Positions 33,025 through 41,066 of a DNA stretch of 64,000 bases are shown here, one piece after another. Made by a program: the position numbers and the translations under genes. Where the stretch lies: positions 3,670,001-3,734,000 of the forward strand of contig NZ_WSRO01000002.1 of assembly GCF_009769735.1 (NCBI RefSeq), read 5' to 3'. This DNA is from Streptomyces sp. BA2. GTDB lineage: Bacteria; Actinomycetota; Actinomycetes; Streptomycetales; Streptomycetaceae. Position 1 is the stretch's first letter. Each line of letters begins with the position of its first letter. The notes below the pieces were generated by a model that saw nothing but the letters and a program-made list of their open reading frames with translations, searched no databases and had not been told where the DNA came from.

Positions 33025-34201
33025 GTCCCGTATAGAACGCCACCGTCAGGTCCTTGACCAAGGCCTTGCGCTCGTAGTCGTCGAGCTCGACGAGGCCGCG
33101 GGTGGTCAGCCGGGTCACCGTGTCCTCGACGGAGTCCACCACCGAGGTGAGCACGCTGTCGCGGTGCCGTGCGTCCAGCGCGGCCACCCTGCGCAGGCGC
33201 ATCGTGTCGGCGATCTCGGGGGCGTACTCGATCCGGGTCGGCTGGGCCGAGAAGATCTCGATGCCGACCGGCTCGGCCTCCGCCGCGAGCATCCGGGTCA
33301 GCATGTCGCCCACCGCCTCCGCGTCGCGCAGTGTCGGGGTGTCGTCGTGGAAGGCGTCGGCGGGCAGCCGGGACAGGACGCGGGCGGTCGCCGCCTCGAC
33401 GCACTCGCGCAGATACTCCTGGTGGTCGGCTACGCCGAGCGTCGCCCGCGCCGCGTCCTTGACCCGCCAGACCACGAGGACGACGACCCGCAGCGCGACC
33501 CCGCCCCGGTCAACCGCGGGCATCGGCTCGCTGCGCCAGTGCCGCAGACGTACGTCGACACGGCGGCGCAGGAGGAGCGGGTTGACCCACATCAGGCCGG
33601 TGCGGCGGACGCTGCCGCGGTACCGCCCGAAGAGGGTGAGCACCCACGCCGTGCCGACCCGGCCCCGGGCGAGGCCCCCGAACCCGAACAGGGCGAGCGC
33701 GCCCGACCCGGCGAGCGAGGCCCACTGCGCGGCGCCGAGCCCCGCGTACGCGTCGTAGCCGCCGTACCCGTCGGGCCAGGGCAGCCCGGCTGCCCGCGCC
33801 ACCGGCTCGGGCAGCACCCCCGCCCACCACAGCGCGGCCGCGCACCCGGCGACTCCCGCGGTCCCGCCGAGCACCCCGATCGCACCGGGCAGCACGCGGG
33901 CCGGCCGCTCGCCGAGCGACGGGTCCACCTCGGGCAGCGGGCGGGCGGCCACCCTCGCCGGGGGACGCCGGGCGGTGCGGGGCTGCTCGCCCGTTCCGTG
34001 CCGGCGCCCCACCACGGCGGGCGACAACGGGGCCCCGGGGTCACCGGGATCGTCGCGGAAGAGCAGATGGATGGGGATCTCGGTGGTGGCTTCGCTCTGG
34101 ATCAGACGCGACGGCCGTGCGGCGGCCGTGTCCGGGGCGCCGGTGGTCTGCGGTTCCTCGGGCTGGGGGGCCTGTGACCGTGATGCCGCTGTCGCACTCA
34201 T
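33011..34201 (-). CDS. SPFH (band 7/prohibitin)-domain membrane protein
   Basis: A 396-aa protein. A long Pro/Arg/Ala-rich N-terminus precedes two hydrophobic segments (ALGVLGG-type at ~105-125 and GSGALALFGFGG at ~165). The SPFH domain follows from about 180: RTGLMWVNPLLLRRRVDVRL, VVVLVVWRVKDAARATLGV and a coiled C-terminal part with IEIFSAQPTRIEYAPEIADTM. SPFH proteins organise membrane microdomains. ATG 34201 preceded by GGAGGCAAGG. Next to the tip-glycan genes, a scaffold role at the membrane is plausible but unproven. Confidence 0.85.
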   Translation of the reverse strand: MSATAASRSQAPQPEEPQTTGAPDTAAARPSRLIQSEATTEIPIHLLFRDDPGDPGAPLSPAVVGRRHGTGEQPRTARRPPARVAARPLPEVDPSLGERPARVLPGAIGVLGGTAGVAGCAAALWWAGVLPEPVARAAGLPWPDGYGGYDAYAGLGAAQWASLAGSGALALFGFGGLARGRVGTAWVLTLFGRYRGSVRRTGLMWVNPLLLRRRVDVRLRHWRSEPMPAVDRGGVALRVVVLVVWRVKDAARATLGVADHQEYLRECVEAATARVLSRLPADAFHDDTPTLRDAEAVGDMLTRMLAAEAEPVGIEIFSAQPTRIEYAPEIADTMRLRRVAALDARHRDSVLTSVVDSVEDTVTRLTTRGLVELDDYERKALVKDLTVAFYTGHGER

Positions 34202-34271
34202 CCTTGCCTCCGCCTCATACGTACCTCGATCTCATCCGTAACCCGGTCGGCTTCCTGCCCGCTCATGCGGC

Positions 34272-35585
34272 TCATGCGAACAACCGCCGCCAGGTCTCGG
34301 GGCCCGGATATCCGTCCGCGGCCCCGCCCCGCCAGCCCTGCGCCCGCTGGAACGCCTCGACGTTGCGGCGGTCGCTCTCGCTCCACCGCGGGCCCGGACC
34401 CTGCGCGTAGTGCAGGCCGAAGCCCTTCGCCACCAGTTGCCTGCCGAGCTTCTCGATCGACGGGCTCGACTGGCCGGGGCGGAACACTCCCCTGCCGGGG
34501 TACGCGGGCGCCCTGTCCTGGGTGCCTCCCGCCCCCGCGCGGGGGATGTCACGCCCCTTGCCCGTCATCAGGTACGACCAGGTCGCCGGGCCCGGCAGGC
34601 CGTCCGCGTCACCGCCGGTCCAGCCCTGCGCCCGCTGGAACGCCTGCGTGGCCCTGCGGTCCGCGTCACTCCAGCGCGGCCCCGGACCCGTCGTGTAGAA
34701 GCGGGCGCCGCCCCGGCCGGCCAGTGCCTTGCCGAGCTGGGTGACGTACTTGTTGTCGGCGCCGGGGCCGAACGATCCCGCCCCGGGATAGCGCGTCGCC
34801 GTGCCCTGCTCCGAGCCGCCCGGAGCGCCGGCCCTCACCCCTTTGTAGCGGTACGCCAGATAGCGGCTCCCATTGCTCCAATAGGCATAGGGAGTCGTCT
34901 GCTTACGGGTGTGCGGGCGGGCCTGTTCGTACGCGGTGTATTGCGTGCGCGCCGCGTTCGCCCAGCCGCCGAAAATCGTCACGTGCGACCCCTTCTGGGG
35001 GTTGTCGGGATTGTGGAACAGAAGGATGTCGCCGGGCTGCAGCTGGTCCTTCGTAATGCGCACCGCGAACGAGGGGAGACTGCCCGTCCATTCGTTGCCG
35101 CCGAGATTCCAGGCCATGGAGACAAAGCCCGAGCAGTCCTGCCGGTAACCGTCGGACCAGTACGCGCTCATGCTGTACGGCACCTTCGCCGCGACCCACA
35201 GATTGGCGCGGGCCAGGATCGCGGCCCGCGTCGTGTCCCGCGCCGCCGACACCGCGGGGCCCGGGGAACCCGGCGAGCCCGGCGCCCCGTGCAGCGCGCT
35301 CGTGTCGCCCTGCGGGCTGCCGGGGCCCGGGTCGCCCACCCCCGGGTCCTCGTCCGACGGAGCCTGGATTCCCGGGGCCGCCGCCACGGGAAGCACCTGG
35401 CCGCCGCCGAGCACGGTGCCCGCCGCCGCGGCGATGACGAGGGCACGGCGCGCACCGTGCGCCGCCGGGTGGCCGCCTTGTCGTACGGGGAGTGCGTGGG
35501 TCATGGCTCGCCGCCGGTGAATACATCCGGGGCAGTCGCAGTCGCTCTCGGGGTCGAATTCCTCGAATACCGGAGCAACGTCCAT
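34272..35585 (-). CDS. exported NlpC/P60-like protein with two peptidoglycan-binding repeats
   Basis: A 437-aa protein. A catalytic-looking domain lies at ~115-260, with Cys151 in YRQDCSGFVSMAWNL and His201 in GSHVTIFGGW, as in NlpC/P60 amidases/peptidases. Two ~80-residue C-terminal repeats share GPGPRWS-DRR-AFQRAQGW-ADG-PGP-TW, a peptidoglycan/glycan-binding type. ATG 35585 with GAGGGGAATCGC upstream. Its first 27 residues contain DCDCPGC (Cys16, 18, 21) before a basic signal peptide-like stretch starting at Met28, so the true start may be Met28 (35504). It probably trims or binds cell wall near the tip-glycan apparatus. Confidence 0.82.
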   Translation of the reverse strand: MDVAPVFEEFDPESDCDCPGCIHRRRAMTHALPVRQGGHPAAHGARRALVIAAAAGTVLGGGQVLPVAAAPGIQAPSDEDPGVGDPGPGSPQGDTSALHGAPGSPGSPGPAVSAARDTTRAAILARANLWVAAKVPYSMSAYWSDGYRQDCSGFVSMAWNLGGNEWTGSLPSFAVRITKDQLQPGDILLFHNPDNPQKGSHVTIFGGWANAARTQYTAYEQARPHTRKQTTPYAYWSNGSRYLAYRYKGVRAGAPGGSEQGTATRYPGAGSFGPGADNKYVTQLGKALAGRGGARFYTTGPGPRWSDADRRATQAFQRAQGWTGGDADGLPGPATWSYLMTGKGRDIPRAGAGGTQDRAPAYPGRGVFRPGQSSPSIEKLGRQLVAKGFGLHYAQGPGPRWSESDRRNVEAFQRAQGWRGGAADGYPGPETWRRLFA

Positions 35586-35781
35586 GCGATTCCCCTCACA
35601 CTCCAGGAAAGAATGCCTGCGTCGCATCTGCACAGTCGTCAGCTTCTCAACTGTCCGGTGATATCGCATGTTGACGGTCCGAATGATTGATAGGCCCCGC
35701 ATCCCCCGGGGACCCGCCCTCGAGCAAAGCCCGCTCGAAGCTCAGCCCAAAGCTACCCCGGGCACCCGTAAGCTCCCGGAG

Positions 35782-35813
35782 GGTCCGGAGCACCCGTCGG
35801 CGTCCGGTAGAGT
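35782..35813 (+). promoter_or_regulatory. probable promoter of tRNA-Lys copy 3
   Basis: GGTCCGGAGCACCC at 35782-35795 repeats the element found 46 bases upstream of copy 2 (here 47). TAGAGT at 35808-35813 fits a -10 box, 16 bases before the tRNA. Confidence 0.5.
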
Positions 35814-35828
35814 TCTCCAGGTCAGCGC

Positions 35829-35902
35829 GCGCCGCTAGCTCAGTTGGTTAGAGCAGCTGACTCTTAATCAGCGGGTCCGGGGTTCGAGTCCCTGGCGGCG
35901 CA
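35829..35902 (+). tRNA. tRNA-Lys (CTT), copy 3
   Basis: Identical to copies 1 and 2, including the CAGACAG that follows the discriminator base. Located between the NlpC-type gene and the FadR-type regulator, about 13.4 kb from copy 2. Confidence 0.97.
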
Positions 35903-35909
35903 CAGACAG

Positions 35910-35941
35910 CGAAAGCCCTCCGTTCACACGGGGGGCTTTCG
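35910..35941 (+). terminator. hairpin terminator of tRNA-Lys copy 3
   Basis: Inverted repeat with arms CGAAAGCCC and GGGCTTTCG, seven bases after the tRNA and 40 bases before the FadR-type start. Confidence 0.8.
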
Positions 35942-35980
35942 TCATGCCGCCACCGGCGCGGGTACCGCTACCGTTGCGCC

Positions 35981-36712
35981 ATGGCGCGCGACATTCAGGA
36001 GCGGATCAAGAAGCTCATCATCGACCAGCGGCTGCCCTCCGGGGCCTCTCTGCCCACCGAGCCCGAACTGATGGAACGCCTCGGCGTCAGTCGGAACTCC
36101 GTGCGAGAAGCCCTCAAGGCGCTGCAGGCGATGGGCATCGTGGAAATCCGGCACGGCTTCGGCACCTACGTCGGGCCCATGTCGATGGCTCCCATGATCG
36201 AGGGCCTCACCTTCCGCACGGTGGCAGGCCACTACCGCGGCGAGGACAGCCTGCTCCAGCTCCTGGAGCTGCGGGAGGCCGTGGAGACCGGGCTCATCGC
36301 GCGCCTCGCCGGCCGTATTCCGGCCGCGGATCTGGCCGAACTCGACGCCCTCGTGGACCGCATGGACACCGAGGCGGCGGCGAGCGACGGCCGGAGCGGT
36401 CAGCCGGGGGCGGTGCACACCGAAACCGACCGTGCATTTCACGCCACCCTCTACCGCTGTCTGCGCAATCCACTGCTCGGCGAGGTACTGGAGGCGTTCT
36501 GGGACGCCTTCCACAAGGTACGTACCGATCTGGTCGACGTTCCACAGGATCCCAAGGTCACCTGCCGCCAGCACCGGGAGATCCTCGACGCGGTCCGGTC
36601 CGGCGACGTGCTCCGGGCCGAGCGGGCGATACGGGAACACTTCGGTAATATTCGAACGCGATTGAGCGCTCCTGTCCCAACAGGTAACTCGATTCGCTCG
36701 TATGACCGGTAA
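35981..36712 (+). CDS. FadR/GntR-family transcriptional regulator with FCD domain
   Basis: A 243-aa regulator. The N-terminal winged helix includes LPSGASLPTEPELMERLGVSRNSVREALKALQ (only the ends are diagnostic: LPTEPELMERLGVS and VREALKAL). The C-terminal FCD effector domain has LLQLLELREAVETGLIARLAGRI, then acid/His metal-site residues in DRAFHATLY and CRQHREILDAV. It acts as a dimer responding to a small carboxylate or metabolite. It lies directly upstream of cslA, from which about 300 bases of non-coding DNA separate it; regulation of cslA is possible but not shown. Confidence 0.88.
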   Translation: MARDIQERIKKLIIDQRLPSGASLPTEPELMERLGVSRNSVREALKALQAMGIVEIRHGFGTYVGPMSMAPMIEGLTFRTVAGHYRGEDSLLQLLELREAVETGLIARLAGRIPAADLAELDALVDRMDTEAAASDGRSGQPGAVHTETDRAFHATLYRCLRNPLLGEVLEAFWDAFHKVRTDLVDVPQDPKVTCRQHREILDAVRSGDVLRAERAIREHFGNIRTRLSAPVPTGNSIRSYDR

Positions 36713-37014
36713 ACACCTTGTTTCGCTCTTGCGATCATGGCTAGGGGCGTAGAACCTTGTGCTGGAGCCATTGGCTCTCATGAGGCAGGCGGTGCGGGGC
36801 AGTTGGGGGGCCCGGCCGGCCGAGGCCCACGGGGTAAGGGGCGGGGGCCCCTTTCACAACCGGATGCCGAGGGGGGCATCATGCAACCGGAAGGTAGCTG
36901 TTCCATGTCTAAGGGGACGGTGGCCTGCCACTGATGCGTCCGTGAAGGTCGGGGGACCGGGTCGGACGGAAGGACCAACGAACACGCGGACGACCGCGTG
37001 CGGGGGGATGACTC
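36713..37014 (+). other. 302-base region upstream of cslA
   Basis: No gene is supported. It contains a GATGCC/GGCATC hairpin (36863-36880, six-base loop), G/C blocks and a GGGGGGATGACTC stretch before the cslA ATG that would serve as ribosome site. A promoter for cslA must lie here or in the FadR gene, but no hexamer pair stands out. I do not recognise a known riboswitch. Confidence 0.4.
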
Positions 37015-39006
37015 ATGACGTCGACGCCGACGGGCGCCCGGCCGAACGACCCGTCAGAGACGACCCAGCTGCGGGTGCCATCGCACCGGACAGGCGGGTT
37101 CCGGCGTATCAAGAAAGCCTTGCCGAGGTACGACTACGAGCACTACAGCCGTCTCGCGGGGCCGCTCACGCAGCCCGATCCGACCAAGCCGTACAAGGTG
37201 CAGTACCGCTCTCTGCTCTCGCAGGAACCGCACCGGATCAGAGCCGCGCTCATGCTGGGGGCCGCGCCGCTGCTCTCGCTCGTGCTGCTCGCCTGGCTGC
37301 TGCAGCCGACGCACTGGACGAAGCGCGACTACGTCGCGAACGACTGGCTGCCGACGCTCGACATCGTCATGCTCATATCCATCGGCCTGATCGAGTTCTT
37401 CCGCTGCATGAACGTGCTGTCGAACGCGCACGCCACGCTCGTAGCCCGTGACCCGATACCCGTGGTGCCCGAGACCGGCACCCGTGTCGCCTTCCTCACC
37501 TCCTTCGTGCCCGGCAAGGAACCCCTTGAGATGGTGACGAAGACCCTGGAGGCGGCCGTCAAGATCCGCCACCGCGGTCTGATGCACGTCTGGCTCCTCG
37601 ACGAGGGCGACGACCCCGCCGTCAAGGAGGTCTGCCAGCGGCTCGGCGTGCACCACTTCTCCCGCAAGGGCGTGGCGAAGTGGAACATGACCAAGGGCCC
37701 GCACCGCGCCAAGACCAAGCACGGCAACTACAACGCCTGGCTCGACGCGCACGGCGACGCCTACGACTACTTCGCATCGGTCGACACCGACCACGTCCCG
37801 ATGCCCAACTACCTCGAGCGGATGCTCGGCTTCTTCCGCGACGAGAACGTCGGCTTCGTCATCGGCCCGCAGGTCTACGGCAACTACGACAACTTCATCA
37901 CCAAGGCCGCCGAGTCCCAGCAGTTCCTCTTCCACGCCCTGATCCAGCGCGCGGGCAACGCGTACGGCTCCCCCATGTTCGTCGGCACGAGCAACGCAGT
38001 ACGCATCAGCGCCCTGAAGCAGATCGGCGGTCTGTACGACTCGATCACCGAGGACATGGCGACCGGCTTCGAGATCCACCGCGCCACGAACCCGAGGACC
38101 GGCAAGAAGTGGAAGTCGGTCTACACCCCGGACGTGCTCGCGGTCGGTGAGGGCCCCAACGCCTGGACGGACTTCTTCACGCAGCAGCTGCGCTGGTCGC
38201 GCGGAACGTACGAGACCATCCTGAAGCAGTTCTGGAAGGCGCCGTTCTCGCTGCCGCCCGGCCGCTTCTTCAACTACACGATGATGGTCATCTTCTACCC
38301 GATGTCCGCCATGAACTGGATCCTGGCCGCGCTCTCCTGCGCGCTGTTCCTCGGCATGGGCGCATCGGGCGTGAACATCGACCCGACGATCTGGCTGATG
38401 CTGTACGGCAACGCTTCGGCGCTGCAGATCGGCCTCTACATCTGGAACCGCCGCCACAACGTCTCGCCGCACGAGCCCGAGGGCTCCGGCGGTATCGCGG
38501 GCATGGTGATGTCGGCCCTCTCCGCGCCGGTCTACGCACGCTCCCTGCTCGACGCCGTGCTGCGCCGCAAGAGCAAGTTCGTGGTGACTCCCAAGGGCGA
38601 TTCGGCGAGCCCGGACACTCTGTTCGGCACGTTCCGCATCCACCTGTTCTTCATCCTGGTCTTCGCCGGTTCGATGGCCGCCGCGTTCGTGTACGACCAC
38701 GTCCACCCGGCGATGATCATCTGGGCCACGTTCGCCCTGCTGATCACGGCGGCGCCGATCTTCGCCTGGCGCTGGGGGATGCGGCAGGACAAGAAGAAGC
38801 GCAAATCCCAGCAGGGAGCTTCGGGGCCGCCTTCCGGCGGCGGGGACCCGATGGTGCCGCAGCAGCGTGACGTCACGGCGGAGCTGCCGCAGGCGCAGCA
38901 GCCTCCGCAGCAGACGCCGCACGCGCCACACGCGCCGCAGCAGAAGCCCAGCTGGGCAGCGAACGACCAGACCATGCAGATCGCCCTTGGGGGACGTAAG
39001 AAATGA
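37015..39006 (+). CDS. cslA: cellulose synthase-like glycosyltransferase CslA
   Basis: A 663-aa membrane GT2 polymerase. N-terminal membrane helices (~77-96 and ~113-130) precede the catalytic domain: Asp196 (LLDEGDD), DTD 257-259 (SVDTDH), TED 345-347 and QxxRW (Q390/R393/W394), the D,D,D,QxxRW set of processive beta-glycan synthases. Four or more membrane helices follow, then a Pro/Gln-rich cytoplasmic tail. In S. coelicolor CslA makes a beta-glucan at hyphal tips with the polarity protein DivIVA. Its stop overlaps the glxA start (ATGA), so the pair is translationally coupled. Confidence 0.95.
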   Translation: MTSTPTGARPNDPSETTQLRVPSHRTGGFRRIKKALPRYDYEHYSRLAGPLTQPDPTKPYKVQYRSLLSQEPHRIRAALMLGAAPLLSLVLLAWLLQPTHWTKRDYVANDWLPTLDIVMLISIGLIEFFRCMNVLSNAHATLVARDPIPVVPETGTRVAFLTSFVPGKEPLEMVTKTLEAAVKIRHRGLMHVWLLDEGDDPAVKEVCQRLGVHHFSRKGVAKWNMTKGPHRAKTKHGNYNAWLDAHGDAYDYFASVDTDHVPMPNYLERMLGFFRDENVGFVIGPQVYGNYDNFITKAAESQQFLFHALIQRAGNAYGSPMFVGTSNAVRISALKQIGGLYDSITEDMATGFEIHRATNPRTGKKWKSVYTPDVLAVGEGPNAWTDFFTQQLRWSRGTYETILKQFWKAPFSLPPGRFFNYTMMVIFYPMSAMNWILAALSCALFLGMGASGVNIDPTIWLMLYGNASALQIGLYIWNRRHNVSPHEPEGSGGIAGMVMSALSAPVYARSLLDAVLRRKSKFVVTPKGDSASPDTLFGTFRIHLFFILVFAGSMAAAFVYDHVHPAMIIWATFALLITAAPIFAWRWGMRQDKKKRKSQQGASGPPSGGGDPMVPQQRDVTAELPQAQQPPQQTPHAPHAPQQKPSWAANDQTMQIALGGRKK

Positions 39007-40943
39007 AGGACCGCTCCAGCCGCCGCCGCGCCCGCCGCATCGCGATAGGCGCGGCGGTGGTCATAGCGCTGGCCGGCATGAACGGCCCGTGGCTGTGGCG
39101 CGTGGGTTCGGAGAAGTACCACGACTACAAGATCAACAAGCCGGAGTACAAGGCCGACAACGGCCACTGGCAGGTCGTGAACTTCCCCGAGGAGTACCGC
39201 CAGAACACGATCCACGCGGCGCTCCTGCACACCGGCAAGATCCTCCTGGTGGCCGGCTCCGGCAACAACCAGAAGAACTTCGACGCCAAGAAGTTCGACA
39301 CCCGCCTGTGGGACCCGGTCAAGAACACGATCAAGAAGATCAAGACACCGGTCGACCTCTTCTGCACCGGCCACACCCAGCTCGCCAACGGCAACCTGCT
39401 GATCGCGGGCGGCACCCAGCGCTACGAGAAGCTCAAGGGCGACATCACCAAGGCCGGCGGCCTGATGGTGGTGCACAACGAAGACCCGGACAAGCCGATC
39501 ACGCTGCCCGCGGGCACGAAGTTCACCGGCAAGAAGAACGGCAAGACGTTCGTCTCCAAGGACCCGGTCGTCGTCGAGCGCGCGAAGAAGGTCTTCGACA
39601 AGCAGACCGGCGCGTTCGTACGCAACGAGCCGGGCCTCGGCCGTGTGTACGTGGAGGCGCAGAAGAGCGGCTCGAAGTACGAGACGGGCACGCAGGACAA
39701 CTACCGCGTGCAGGGCCTCAAGGGCGCCGCCACCCGCAACACGTACGGCATCGCGCAGAAGCTCGCCCTGGACAAGAAGGACTTCCAGGGGATCAAGGAC
39801 GCCTTCGAGTTCGACCCGGTCGCCGAGAAGTACATCAAGGTCGACCCGATGAACGAGGCCCGCTGGTACCCCACGCTGACCACGCTCTCGGACGGCAAGG
39901 TGCTCAGCCTCTCCGGCCTGGACGAGATCGGCCAGCTGGTCCCGGGCAAGAACGAGATCTACGACCCCAAGACCAAGAAGTGGACCTACACCAAGGAGGT
40001 CCGCCAGTTCCCCACGTACCCCGCCGTGTTCCAGCTGGAGAGCGGCAGGCTCTTCTACTCGGGCTCGAACGCGGGCTACGGCCCTGACGACGTCGGCCGC
40101 AAGCCCGGCACCTGGGACCTGGAGAAGAAGGGCAGCTGGAAGGGGATCCCGGGGATGAGCGACCCGGATCTCCTTGAGACGTCCAACACGGTCGAACTGC
40201 CGCCCGCGCAGGACCAGAAGTACATGGTCGTCGGCGGCGGCGGTGTCGGCGAGTCCAAGAAGTCCAGCAAGAAGACCCGCATCGTCGACCTCCTGGAAGA
40301 CAACCCGAAGTTCGAGGACGGCCCCGAGCTGGAGAAGGGCACCCGTTACCCGCAGGCGTCGACCCTGCCCGACGACACGGTGCTCATATCCGGCGGCTCC
40401 GAGGACTACCGCGGCCGCAGTGACTCGAACATCAAGCAGGCGCGGATCTACGACGCCAAGACCGGCGACATGCGGCGGGTCGCGGACCCGGAGGTCGGCC
40501 GGAACTACCACTCGGGCTCGATCCTGCTGCCCGACGGCCGCGTGATGTTCTTCGGCTCCGACTCGCTCTACTCCGACAAGGCCAACACCAAGCCCGGCGA
40601 GTTCGAGCAGCGCATCGAGATCTACACCCCGCCGTATCTGTACCAGGGCTCGCAGCCCACGCTCAGCGGCGGCCCTGAGGAGATCAAGCGGGGCGGGTCC
40701 GGGACCTTCAAGACCCAGCACGCCTCGTCCATCAAGACGGCCCGTCTGATCAGGCCGAGCGCGTCGACGCACGTCACCGACATCGACCAGACGTCCGTCG
40801 CCCTGGACCTGAAGAAGTCCGCGGGCGGGGTCACGGTGACGATCCCGAAGGAGAAGAGCCTGGTCGAGTCCGGCTGGTACATGCTCTTCGTGACGGACGA
40901 TCAGGGCACACCCAGTAAGGCCCAGTGGGTCCACGTGCCGTAG
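39003..40943 (+). CDS. glxA: mononuclear copper-radical oxidase GlxA
   Basis: A 646-aa galactose-oxidase-like enzyme, membrane-anchored by the helix IAIGAAVVIALAGM (~14-27) and facing outward. The cross-linked cofactor residues align with galactose oxidase: Cys121 in LFCTGHTQL and Tyr289 in ARWYPTL, with Trp288 beside it. Copper ligands are Tyr502-His503 (RNYHSG) and His590 (STHVTD). A Kelch propeller spans most of the protein and an Ig-like domain ends it (GWYMLFVTDDQGTPS). Works with CslA in tip-glycan maturation. Starts four bases inside cslA. Confidence 0.95.
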   Translation: MKDRSSRRRARRIAIGAAVVIALAGMNGPWLWRVGSEKYHDYKINKPEYKADNGHWQVVNFPEEYRQNTIHAALLHTGKILLVAGSGNNQKNFDAKKFDTRLWDPVKNTIKKIKTPVDLFCTGHTQLANGNLLIAGGTQRYEKLKGDITKAGGLMVVHNEDPDKPITLPAGTKFTGKKNGKTFVSKDPVVVERAKKVFDKQTGAFVRNEPGLGRVYVEAQKSGSKYETGTQDNYRVQGLKGAATRNTYGIAQKLALDKKDFQGIKDAFEFDPVAEKYIKVDPMNEARWYPTLTTLSDGKVLSLSGLDEIGQLVPGKNEIYDPKTKKWTYTKEVRQFPTYPAVFQLESGRLFYSGSNAGYGPDDVGRKPGTWDLEKKGSWKGIPGMSDPDLLETSNTVELPPAQDQKYMVVGGGGVGESKKSSKKTRIVDLLEDNPKFEDGPELEKGTRYPQASTLPDDTVLISGGSEDYRGRSDSNIKQARIYDAKTGDMRRVADPEVGRNYHSGSILLPDGRVMFFGSDSLYSDKANTKPGEFEQRIEIYTPPYLYQGSQPTLSGGPEEIKRGGSGTFKTQHASSIKTARLIRPSASTHVTDIDQTSVALDLKKSAGGVTVTIPKEKSLVESGWYMLFVTDDQGTPSKAQWVHVP

Positions 40944-40951
40944 CCCCGTAA

Positions 40952-41066
40952 GGGGCGCGGGGAACTGCGCGCTCAGCGCACGAAAAGCCGCAGTCGCATC
41001 TGCCAGGTATCTCGGCAGATGCGACTGCGGCTTTTCTGCGGTTGCTCGCGCAGTTCCCCGCGCCCC
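40952..41066. terminator. nested palindrome between convergent glxA and cslZ
   Basis: Two coaxial perfect inverted repeats. Inner arms of 22 bases (40983-41004 and 41014-41035, starting AAAAGCCGCAGTCGC) around a nine-base loop; outer arms of 20 bases (40952-40971 and 41047-41066, GGGGCGCGGGGAACTGCGCG). The AAAA/TTTT flanks of the inner stem fit a bidirectional terminator. The outer arm is a member of a repeat also found at 55045 and 55218. Confidence 0.85.

Noticed and set aside
8421..35902. Integrated element between tRNA-Lys copies
   Set aside because: No integrase, excisionase or foreign base composition occurs between the copies; intervening genes look like core chromosome.
36713..37014. 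c-di-GMP or c-di-AMP riboswitch in the cslA leader
   Set aside because: The consensus elements of either class could not be found; only simple hairpins are visible.
37054..38931. A 625-codon open frame opposite cslA
   Set aside because: The plus strand has the intact GT2 motifs; the antisense product is Val/Arg/Asp-rich with no domain.
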